From: DATBLE01 sp963791425
GTDB lineage: Bacteria > Actinomycetota > Thermoleophilia > Gaiellales > Gaiellaceae
Direction: 5' to 3'
DNA: 64,000 bases
NCBI GenBank assembly: GCA_963791425.1
Contig: CAWBSE010000003.1
Span: forward strand, 248,001 to 312,000
Shown here: in pieces, positions 32,805 through 39,369 of the stretch
Layout of the letters: each line of letters opens with the position of its first letter
How positions within the stretch are numbered: the first letter of the stretch is position 1
Notes under the pieces: generated by a model
What the model was told of the DNA's origin: nothing
The model's input: only the letters and a program-made list of their open reading frames with translations
Database searches by the model: none
Position numbers and translations under genes: made by a program

Positions 32805-33470
32805 GGGACGAGCTCGCCGACGGGCCGTGCGCGCGACACACAGATCAGGGCGGACGAACACGTCGAGCCCCTCGACCTCGAGATCGCTGCCGAGCTCCTC
32901 GAGCGCGCCGGTCATCAACCCGAGGTGCACGCCGCACACGATCTCGGGGTTCGTCTCGGCGAGATCGTGGAACGGGCAGCGGCGCATGTGGATCTCCCCG
33001 CCGTGCGGCTCGGCGGCGAAGCCCTCCTCGTCGAGCAGCCTCGCCACCTCGACGACCGCCTCGGCGTCGCCGACGCGCTCGAGCGGGGACGGGCGGCGCA
33101 CGAGGAACCGGCCCCACGCACGGCCCGCATCCTCTGCCCGCTGCACGCCGTCGGGGAGCCCGGCGACCGTGCCGGTGAGGATCGTCGCCAGCAGCCGGTG
33201 CTCGTCGGCGCCCGCCGCGACAGTCGCCCCCGGCCGCAGCCGGTAGAGCATTCGCGGCCGGCCGGGCTTGCCGTTCGGCGCCGGGGCGGCGTCGAGGAAT
33301 CCTGCGCCGTCGAGAACTCCGAGGTGCCAGCGGAGCGTGTTCTCGTGGAGCCCGAGCCGCCGGGCGAGCTCGCGCACGTCCAGCCCGTCCGGGTTGGCCC
33401 GGAGCTCGTCGACGATCAGCACGCGGTGGTCGTCGGCAAGCGCGCGGCGAACGGCGGCGGGCTCGCTCAT
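32802..33470 (-). CDS. HTH transcriptional regulator with C-terminal cysteine cluster (COG2345/SufR-like)
   Basis: A 222-residue ArsR-like winged-helix protein. The helix-turn-helix is LDVRELARRLGLHENTLRWH (about 30-49), and the wing holds GKPGRPRMLYRL. The C-terminal half has RCPFHDLAETNPEIVCGVHL, that is C-x13-C, then a third Cys 31 residues later in RPDLCVA, with nearby His. This pattern resembles the iron-sulfur-binding half of SufR-type regulators. It is divergent from the nitrite reductase-like gene, so it may sense NO, redox state or metal and control that gene; this is inference. Confidence 0.88.
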   Translation of the reverse strand: MSEPAAVRRALADDHRVLIVDELRANPDGLDVRELARRLGLHENTLRWHLGVLDGAGFLDAAPAPNGKPGRPRMLYRLRPGATVAAGADEHRLLATILTGTVAGLPDGVQRAEDAGRAWGRFLVRRPSPLERVGDAEAVVEVARLLDEEGFAAEPHGGEIHMRRCPFHDLAETNPEIVCGVHLGLMTGALEELGSDLEVEGLDVFVRPDLCVARTARRRARP

Positions 33471-33477
33471 TGCACTA

Positions 33478-33483
33478 AATCTA
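33478..33483 (-). promoter_or_regulatory. Putative -10 box TAGATT, leaderless promoter of HTH regulator
   Basis: Minus-strand TAGATT ends 7 bases before ATG 33470. AAATCT here and AGATTT at 33534-33539 form a widely spaced inverted pair between the two divergent genes, possibly operator half sites. Confidence 0.42.
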
Positions 33484-33521
33484 TCGGGGAAAGCCGACGG
33501 AGAGATCCGTAAAATCGCTGA

Positions 33522-33549
33522 TTGATGGCCAAAAGATTTCTCCTAGATT
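33522..33549 (+). promoter_or_regulatory. Putative promoter of nirK-like gene
   Basis: TTGATG (33522-33527) and TAGATT (33544-33549) are 16 bp apart in an unusually AT-rich stretch. A leader of about 25 bases with GAGGAGG follows, so unlike its divergent partner this gene is leadered. Confidence 0.5.
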
Positions 33550-33581
33550 CATGGTGAAATACACACCGAGGAGGAAGCGCG

Positions 33582-34745
33582 ATGGCAACCAACGTCTCGA
33601 ACCAGGCCACGTACCAGCCGAAGCCCGACCGTGACCGCGGCATGCTGACAAAGGTGGTGGCGGTGATGCTCGGCATCGCGGTGCCGCTGCTGCTCGTGCT
33701 CGCGCTGTGGGCGGCGGTCTCGGCGCAGAAGGCCAGGGACGACGCGCAGCAGGCGTCGTCGGCCGCTCCGGCGGCGACCGCGTCGATGCCGGGTATGACC
33801 CACGACGCAGGGGCCTCCGCCCCGGCGACACCGAGCTACGCCGGCCTCGCCCCCGTCAATGCCGACGCACTCGCAGCCGCACACGCGCCGTATCCGGCGG
33901 CGCTCGAGGCTGCGCCGGCCGGCCCGGTCGCCGTCGTGCACCTGACCCTGAAGGACGTCGTCCACGAGGTCGCGCCCGGGATCAAGTACAGCGCCTGGGG
34001 CTTCGCCGGCGGCGCTCCCGGGCCCGTGATCCACGTCCGGCAGGGCCAGACGGTGAAGATGACCCTGACGAACGACGGCGCGATCCCCCACTCGATCGAC
34101 TTCCACGCCGCGCGCATCGCCCCGAACGTGGCGTTCAAAGACGTCAACCCCGGGCAGTCGTTCTCGTTCAGCTTCGTCGCCAACGACCCGGGCGTCTTCA
34201 TGTACCACTGCGGCACCAAGCCGGTGCTGATGCACATCGCGAACGGCATGTACGGCGCGATCGTCGTCGAGCCGGCCACGCCGCTCCCGCACGCCGACCG
34301 CCAGTACGTGCTCGTCTCGAGCGAGTGGTACATGAACGGCTCGGGCCTGAAGACGCCGGCCTCGTTCGACATGGCGAAGGCGCACGAGATGGCGCCCGAC
34401 TGGGTGACCTGGAACGGCTACGCGGGCCAGTACGTCAAGCACCCGCTGACCGCGAACCCGGGCGAGACCGTGCGGTTCTGGGTGGTCGCGGCCGGCCCGA
34501 GCTTCGACACCGACTTCCACGTCGTCGGCACGCTCCTCAACCGGGCGTGGGTCGACGGCGACATGACGCAGCACCTGAACAACGTCCAGACGGCGACGGT
34601 GCCCGCCGGCGGCGGCGGCGTCTTCGACGTGAAGATCGACAAGGCGGGCCTCTACCCGTTCGTCTCCCACTCGTTCGCGAGCGTGGACATGGGCCAGGTC
34701 GGCCTGCTCAACGTCGGCAACGTCGCCGGCACGATGAGCCACTAG
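33582..34745 (+). CDS. nirK: Copper-containing nitrite reductase-like multicopper protein
   Basis: A 387-residue membrane-anchored cupredoxin protein. Residues 24-46 form one transmembrane helix, followed by an Ala/Ser/Pro linker containing a GMTHD motif. Two cupredoxin domains follow. The type 1 site is VFMYHCGTKPVLMHIANGMYG (Cys, His, Met), and type 2 ligands are in IPHSIDFHAARI and the second-domain FDTDFHVVG. This fits NirK-type nitrite reduction to NO; a related multicopper oxidase role is possible. GAGGAGG precedes the ATG. It is followed by a strong hairpin. Confidence 0.86.
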   Translation: MATNVSNQATYQPKPDRDRGMLTKVVAVMLGIAVPLLLVLALWAAVSAQKARDDAQQASSAAPAATASMPGMTHDAGASAPATPSYAGLAPVNADALAAAHAPYPAALEAAPAGPVAVVHLTLKDVVHEVAPGIKYSAWGFAGGAPGPVIHVRQGQTVKMTLTNDGAIPHSIDFHAARIAPNVAFKDVNPGQSFSFSFVANDPGVFMYHCGTKPVLMHIANGMYGAIVVEPATPLPHADRQYVLVSSEWYMNGSGLKTPASFDMAKAHEMAPDWVTWNGYAGQYVKHPLTANPGETVRFWVVAAGPSFDTDFHVVGTLLNRAWVDGDMTQHLNNVQTATVPAGGGGVFDVKIDKAGLYPFVSHSFASVDMGQVGLLNVGNVAGTMSH

Positions 34746-34765
34746 CCGAATTGCCACCGGCGCAG

Positions 34766-34793
34766 GGGAGCCTCGCCGACGGGTGAGGCTCCC
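34766..34793. terminator. Bidirectional hairpin between nirK-like and radical SAM genes
   Basis: GGGAGCCTC (34766-34774) pairs perfectly with GAGGCTCCC (34785-34793), extended inward by GCC/GGT pairs around a 4-base loop. It sits 20 bp after the nirK-like stop and 6 bp from the convergent gene's stop, with no T tract. The position fits a shared terminator. Confidence 0.7.
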
Positions 34794-34799
34794 GGCGTC

Positions 34800-35909
34800 T
34801 CAGAGGAACGGGCAGGCCGGATCGTCGGCGAGCGGGTCGCCGGTCGCGGCGAAGGCACGCGCCCGCGAGCCGCCGCAGAGGTCGGTATAGCCGCACGTAC
34901 CGCAGCGACCGGTGAAACGGCCGGCACGGATGTCCCGCAGAAGCGTGCTCTCCCGGTAGATCCGGGCCAGCCCGTCCCGGCGGACGTTCCCCACCGAGAG
35001 CGGCAGGAAGCCGGCCGGGTACACCTCACCGTCGTGGCCGACGAAGACGATGCCCTTGCCGTCGCGCGTGCCTTTCGTCTGCGCCCTCGGCGTGCGGCGC
35101 GGCCTGCCGAGCAGCTTCTGCCGGCTGCGCGAGAGCAGCCGGTACAGGCGTCCGACATCGTCCGGCGGATCGCCGCCGTTCCGGGAGGCGACCACGCGCC
35201 GGAAGAACGGGGCCTCGACCGTCCGCACGATGAAGCCATACCGCGAGGCGTCGTAGAGGAAGTGGCAGAGGTCGAGATTCTCCTCCGGCGTCAACTCCTC
35301 CATGCGCTCACCGCGACCCGTCCTGACGAGCAGGAAGACCTCCCACACGTTCACGCCGAGCCCGTCGATGAGCGCCGCCACCTCCGGCAACTCCTCGACG
35401 TTGTCGCGCATCGCCACGGTGTTCACCTGAACGACGAACCCCTCCTCGCGGAGCATCCGGATCGCGGCAACCGTCCGCTCGAAGTGGCCGTCGATGCCAC
35501 GGACGTGCTCGTGCGTCGACGCGGTCGCGCCGTCGAGGCTGATCGAGACGGCCCTGACGCCCACGGCGCGCATGCGCCGGGCGGCGTCCGGCGTCAGCCG
35601 CGGGGTCACGCTCGGCGCGAGCGCGACCGGGATCTTCAGCGTCGCGGCGAACTCCGCGAGCTCGAGCGTGTCCTCGCGCATCAGCACGTCGCCGCCGGTG
35701 AGCACGAGCACGGGCGACGGACGGCCGAACGCGGTCAGCGACCGGACGAGCTCGTGGCCCTCCCGCCGGCTCAGCTGGCCGGGTTGCGGCTCCGGCAGCG
35801 CGGATGCGCGGCAGTGACGGCACGCGAGCAGGCAGGCCCGGGTGGTCTCCCAGAAGACGAGCATCGGCCGCCGGTCGAGATCGATCCCCGTCACCGTGTG
35901 CCCATTCAA
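34800..35909 (-). CDS. Radical SAM/SPASM domain protein
   Basis: About 369 residues. The radical SAM cluster motif is CLLACRHC (C-x3-C-x2-C, about residues 28-35), followed by a GGD motif in VLVLTGGDVLMREDT and ISLDGATASTHEHVRG (about 125-140). The C-terminus has a SPASM-like cysteine set, CGTCGYTDLCGG and a final DDPACPFL. Related proteins mature peptides or tetrapyrroles; NirJ/AhbD are distant kin. Start: TTG 35909 or GTG 35894, neither with a clear ribosome site. Convergent with the nirK-like gene, so any link to denitrification is only positional. Confidence 0.87.
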   Translation of the reverse strand: MNGHTVTGIDLDRRPMLVFWETTRACLLACRHCRASALPEPQPGQLSRREGHELVRSLTAFGRPSPVLVLTGGDVLMREDTLELAEFAATLKIPVALAPSVTPRLTPDAARRMRAVGVRAVSISLDGATASTHEHVRGIDGHFERTVAAIRMLREEGFVVQVNTVAMRDNVEELPEVAALIDGLGVNVWEVFLLVRTGRGERMEELTPEENLDLCHFLYDASRYGFIVRTVEAPFFRRVVASRNGGDPPDDVGRLYRLLSRSRQKLLGRPRRTPRAQTKGTRDGKGIVFVGHDGEVYPAGFLPLSVGNVRRDGLARIYRESTLLRDIRAGRFTGRCGTCGYTDLCGGSRARAFAATGDPLADDPACPFL

Positions 35910-35955
35910 GCGCCGTCCGCCACGATCTCCGTGGTCGAAATTGCGCAGACGCCGG

Positions 35956-35961
35956 TACAGT
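35956..35961 (+). promoter_or_regulatory. Putative -10 box TACAGT, leaderless promoter of DUF4232 gene
   Basis: TACAGT ends 8 bases before GTG 35970. Confidence 0.42.
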
Positions 35962-35969
35962 TTCGAGAC

Positions 35970-36491
35970 GTGGCACGCCGAGCCCATCTCGCACTCGCCG
36001 CAGCCGTGCTCGCAGCACTCGCGCTGGCCGGCGGCGGGTCGAGCGCGCCGACGCCGGCCTGCACCGGATCGCAGCTGGCGGGCTCCTTCTCGGTGATCCC
36101 CGGCAGCGCGGGCGCGGGGAACATCGTCTACCAGCTCAAGCTGCGGAAGATCTCCGGGCCGACGTGCTTCGTCTCGGGGCTGCCGGGGATCAGGCTGCTC
36201 GACAAGAAGCACCGCGCACTGCCGACGAAGGTCACGCCGGCGTTCCGCGCCGGGCTCACCGCCGTCCGCGTCCTCGTTCGCACCGGCCACGGGGCGAAGG
36301 CGTCCGCGCGCTTCTCGCCCGACGTCCCCGGGCCCGGCGAGCCGCAGGCCGGCGGTCAGTGCGAGCGGACCGCGTACTACGTGCGCGTCACCCCTCCGCC
36401 CGGAGGCGGCACGTTCGTCGGGCTGGTGCAGCCGCCGACCCCCGTGTGTGAGCACGGCGGGATGTCGGTGACTGCGCTCGGCCCCGCCTGA
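35970..36491 (+). CDS. Secreted DUF4232 domain protein
   Basis: A 173-residue exported protein. The N-terminus (VARRAHLALAAAVLAALALA) is a signal peptide. The domain begins CTGSQLAGSFSVIPGSAGAG and continues NIVYQLKLRKISGPTCFVSG, the pattern of the actinobacterial DUF4232 family, with paired cysteines likely forming disulfides outside the cytoplasm. The function of this family is unknown. The GTG start at 35970 fits both the signal peptide and the TACAGT box; longer frames upstream are antisense to the radical SAM gene. Confidence 0.85.
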   Translation: MARRAHLALAAAVLAALALAGGGSSAPTPACTGSQLAGSFSVIPGSAGAGNIVYQLKLRKISGPTCFVSGLPGIRLLDKKHRALPTKVTPAFRAGLTAVRVLVRTGHGAKASARFSPDVPGPGEPQAGGQCERTAYYVRVTPPPGGGTFVGLVQPPTPVCEHGGMSVTALGPA

Positions 36492-36519
36492 CGACGAAAC
36501 GTTCTCGCGCCTGCCGGCA

Positions 36520-36525
36520 TAGAAC
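36520..36525 (+). promoter_or_regulatory. Weak -10-like box TAGAAC before sigma factor gene
   Basis: TAGAAC ends 6 bases before ATG 36532, the spacing of the leaderless group, but its last base is C rather than T. An AACGTT lies about 25 bp upstream. Confidence 0.3.
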
Positions 36526-36531
36526 GTACGA

Positions 36532-37089
36532 ATGCCGACGACGACCGACGCACAGCTGATCCGGGCCGCACGGAACGACGCCGGCGCGTTCGCGGAGCTC
36601 TATCGCCGCCACGCGCACGCGGTCGACCGGTTCCTGCGCGCCCGCGTCCCGGCCGGCGTGGCCTCCGAGCTCACCGCGGAGACGTTCGCCCAGGCGGCGC
36701 TCTCCATCCGGAAGTTCCGGGACGAGAAGGACGGCTCGGCCCTTCCCTGGCTCTACGGCATCGCCCGCAACCTGGCGCGCACCTTCCACGAGCGCGAGCG
36801 GGTCGAGCGACACGCCCGCGAGCGGCTCGGCATGCCGGTGCAGTCCTACGACCTCGACCTCGACGCGGCGGAAGAGCGTCTCGACGCCCAGCGCTTCGCG
36901 CCCGAACTGGACGAGGCGCTCGAGGCCCTGTCCACCGGGCAGCGGCGCGCACTCGAGTACCGCGTCCTCGACGACCTCCCCTATGCCCAGGTCGCACTGG
37001 CGCTCGGCTGCACCGAGGTCGCTGCACGAATCCGGGTCACCCGCGCGCTCGGCTCGCTCTCACGACGCCTGAAAGGAACACCCAGATGA
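36532..37089 (+). CDS. ECF-type RNA polymerase sigma factor
   Basis: A 185-residue sigma70-family protein with regions 2 and 4 only. Region 2 spans about 20-90 (AFAELYRRHAHAVDRFLRAR and LPWLYGIARNLARTFHERER). Region 4 spans about 122-180 (ALEALSTGQRRALEYRVLDD and the helix-turn-helix LPYAQVALALGCTEVAARIR). It redirects RNA polymerase to a special set of promoters. The next gene overlaps by 4 bp and encodes a one-helix membrane protein, a layout usual for a sigma factor and its regulator. Confidence 0.92.
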   Translation: MPTTTDAQLIRAARNDAGAFAELYRRHAHAVDRFLRARVPAGVASELTAETFAQAALSIRKFRDEKDGSALPWLYGIARNLARTFHERERVERHARERLGMPVQSYDLDLDAAEERLDAQRFAPELDEALEALSTGQRRALEYRVLDDLPYAQVALALGCTEVAARIRVTRALGSLSRRLKGTPR

Positions 37090-37706
37090 CGACCGACTTC
37101 GACCTGATCGGACACGACCTCACCGTCGCCTTCAGCCGGCGGCTGGAGGCACGGAGGCGGAGCACCCGTAGGCTTCGCATCGCCCTCGTGGCGGTCGCGG
37201 TCACCGGTGCCTTCTCCGCCGCGGCGATCGCAAGCGGCATCACCGGTGATCTCCAGCTTGACCCGACCAAGTGGTCGGTGCTCGGCGGCGGCGACGTCGA
37301 CGGCGGGCAGGGCGCGTACGTCCACGCGAAGAGCCTCGAGGACGGCGCGAACGCGACGTTCCTGGTCGAGCACGACGGCCGGCTGCCGCGCTACACGGCC
37401 TTCCTGCTCCACGAGAAGACGCTCGCCGCGGCAGAGGCAACCTCGCCGGTTCCCGTCCGTGTCGAGCCGGGGGCGCTCTGCACGGCTGCGCAGCTGACCC
37501 GGGCCGAGCAGGTGGCGCTGGCCACCCTGGCCGCATCGTTCGCGCCGGGGGACAACCCCGACGCATCGCAGCAGGCGGTCGACGACGCCACGGCTGCGGC
37601 CTTCGCGGACGCGCCGTGCCGCGGGCTCCAGTACGCCGGCGAGCAGGCCCGGCTCGCGTACGCCGGCGCGCAGCCGCGGACGATGCTGATGCCCGGCGCC
37701 CGGTGA
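37086..37706 (+). CDS. Single-pass membrane protein partnered with ECF sigma factor
   Basis: A 206-residue protein with a short cytoplasmic N-terminus containing an Arg-rich helix (RRLEARRRSTRRLRIA), one transmembrane helix at about 31-50 and an extracytoplasmic domain with two Cys (about 136 and 182). It has no zinc-binding HxxxCxxC motif. It is in ATGA overlap with the sigma factor gene. An anti-sigma or signal-sensing role is inferred from position and topology; the sequence gives no recognised family. Confidence 0.78.
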   Translation: MTTDFDLIGHDLTVAFSRRLEARRRSTRRLRIALVAVAVTGAFSAAAIASGITGDLQLDPTKWSVLGGGDVDGGQGAYVHAKSLEDGANATFLVEHDGRLPRYTAFLLHEKTLAAAEATSPVPVRVEPGALCTAAQLTRAEQVALATLAASFAPGDNPDASQQAVDDATAAAFADAPCRGLQYAGEQARLAYAGAQPRTMLMPGAR

Positions 37707-37715
37707 TCGTCCGGG

Positions 37716-38202
37716 AAGCGACGCTCTGCTCGTCCTCGGCGCCTCGGGCGAGGCCCTCGGATTCGGGCACCTCTGGGAGGCCCCGGCGACGAGGTGCGGT
37801 GCTACGTCCGGGTCCGGCCCAGCGCGAAGGGGCAGGGGATCGCAACGGCGATCCTGGCGCAGCTGGTCCCGCGGGCGCGCGAGCTCTCCCGCAGCGTCCT
37901 GACCCTGACGAGCTGGGCGCAGGATCGAGACGATCGCCGGCTTCTCGCTGTGCCGGGAGCGTGACGACGACGGGGAGACCATCGGCTCGGTCTCGCAGAT
38001 CGGAGTTCGCCCCGCCTGGCGTGGGCGCGGGCTCGGCGACGCGCTCCTCGTGCACAGCCTGAACACCTTCCGCGACCGGCGGCTCACCGGCGCCGCGCTC
38101 AACGTCGCCGCCGAGAACACGACCGGCGCCCTCCGCCTCTACCGCAAGGCCGGAATGGAGCCCCGGCCGGCGTTCACGGTCTGGTCGATGCCCCTCGCAT
38201 AG
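37716..38202 (+). pseudogene. Degenerate GNAT acetyltransferase (tandem-GNAT, MshD-like) remnant
   Basis: No single frame spans the region, but homologous pieces lie in order. LLVLGASGEALGFGHLWEA starts in one frame. EVRCYVRVRPSAKGQGIATA (first GNAT acetyl-CoA loop) is in another. After a shortened middle come IAGFSLCRERDDDGETIGSV and GVRPAWRGRGLGDALLVHSL (second acetyl-CoA loop), then NVAAENTTGALRLYRKAGME up to the stop at 38202. The beginning and the domain junction are missing. The first break is not of the single-surplus-base kind seen elsewhere, so this looks like genuine decay. Its end overlaps the convergent iron-sulfur subunit gene. Confidence 0.75.
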
Positions 38203-38656
38203 CGGCCGCCGCGGCCAGGATCGAGTCGACGATCGGCGCATAGCCGGTGCACCGGCAGAGGTTGCCGGACAGCTCGGCGCGGATCTGCTCCTCGGTCGGG
38301 TCGGGATTCTGCTCGAGCAGGAACGCGGCGGTCATCAGGATCCCGGGCGTGCAGAAGCCGCACTGCAGGCCGAAGTGCTCGTGGAACGCCTGCTGCAGCG
38401 GGTGGAGCGTCGCGCCGTCGGCGAGCGACTCGACCGTCAGGATCTCGTGCCCGTCCGCCTGGGCGGCCAGTGTCAGACACGAGCGGGCCGGACGGCCGTC
38501 GAGCAGCACCGTGCAGGCGCCGCAGACGCCGTGCTCGCAGCCGACGTGCGTGCCGGTCAGTGCGAGATCCTGGCGAAGGAAGTCGGAGAGCAGCAGCCGC
38601 GGCTCGACTCGTCCCTCGTAGGGGAGGCCGTTTACCGTGAGGGCGATCTCGATCAC
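38174..38656 (-). CDS. Mo-hydroxylase small subunit, [2Fe-2S] protein
   Basis: A 160-residue electron-transfer subunit of the xanthine dehydrogenase family. The plant-type cluster is bound by CEHGVCGACTVLLDGRPARSC (about 40-60). The second [2Fe-2S] cluster is bound by QCGFC (about 98-102) and CRCTGYAPIV (about 133-142). It passes electrons from the Mo centre to FAD. GTG start at 38656 in GTGA overlap with the FAD subunit, last gene of the operon. Confidence 0.94.
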   Translation of the reverse strand: MIEIALTVNGLPYEGRVEPRLLLSDFLRQDLALTGTHVGCEHGVCGACTVLLDGRPARSCLTLAAQADGHEILTVESLADGATLHPLQQAFHEHFGLQCGFCTPGILMTAAFLLEQNPDPTEEQIRAELSGNLCRCTGYAPIVDSILAAAAAMRGASTRP

Positions 38657-39369
38657 GCGACCGCCCTCGCGATCAGGGCCGCGGCGACCTCGCGCTTGTA
38701 CCCCGCGGGCGCGAACAGGTCGCCGACGGGGTCGAGCTCGCCGCCGTCCCAGAGGACGGGCGTGGCGGCGACGCCGCCGACGGCCACGCGGCCGCCGTTA
38801 CGGGCGACGCAGACGACGGCGAAGTCGCCGTGGCGATGGGCGTGCTCGACGAACGCGGTCGGGCCGGCCGGCGCGGGGAAGCGGATCTCGACCAGCAGCT
38901 CGCCGGCCTCGAGCGCGGTCGTGAACACCGAGACGAAGAACTCCTCGGCCGGGATGGTGCGCCGGTTCGTGACCAGCTCGGCGCCGAGCGCAAGCGCACA
39001 GACGGGCAGCTCGGCGGTCGGGTCGGCGTGGACGAGCGAGCCGCCGACCGTTCCGCGGCAGCGCGTCGCCGTGTGTCCGACGTAGGCGAGCGCCTCGCGC
39101 AGGAGCGGGAACGCGTCCGACGAGTGCTCGAGATCCCACTGGCGCGCCATCGCGCCGACGACGAGCGTGCCGTCCTCGACGCGGATCCCCGCCAGCACCT
39201 CGATCGCGCCGAGGTCGACGAGCGCGGCCGGCCGGGCGAGGCGGAAGTTGAGCATCGGGACGAGGCTCTGGCCGCCGGCGAGCGGCTTCGCGTCCTCGTC
39301 CTCCGCGAGCAGCGCGAGCGCTTCGTCGAGCGTCCCGGGCCGGTGGTACTCGAACGGCGCCGGCTTCAC
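38653..39369 (-). CDS. Mo-hydroxylase FAD-binding medium subunit
   Basis: A 238-residue subunit of the CoxM/CutM type. FAD-binding motifs are AGGQSLVPMLNFRLARP (about 33-49) and the TRCRGTVGGSLVHADPTAEL loop (about 102-121), the usual T-x-GG-N/S region. It links the iron-sulfur subunit to the final electron acceptor. GTG start in GTGA overlap with the large subunit. It is shorter than some CoxM (about 290) but holds both domains. Confidence 0.93.
   Translation of the reverse strand: MKPAPFEYHRPGTLDEALALLAEDEDAKPLAGGQSLVPMLNFRLARPAALVDLGAIEVLAGIRVEDGTLVVGAMARQWDLEHSSDAFPLLREALAYVGHTATRCRGTVGGSLVHADPTAELPVCALALGAELVTNRRTIPAEEFFVSVFTTALEAGELLVEIRFPAPAGPTAFVEHAHRHGDFAVVCVARNGGRVAVGGVAATPVLWDGGELDPVGDLFAPAGYKREVAAALIARAVA

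Noticed and set aside
35034..35969. N-terminal extension of the DUF4232 protein
   Set aside because: The upstream part of that frame is antisense to the radical SAM gene and lacks conserved sequence; the signal peptide begins at GTG 35970.
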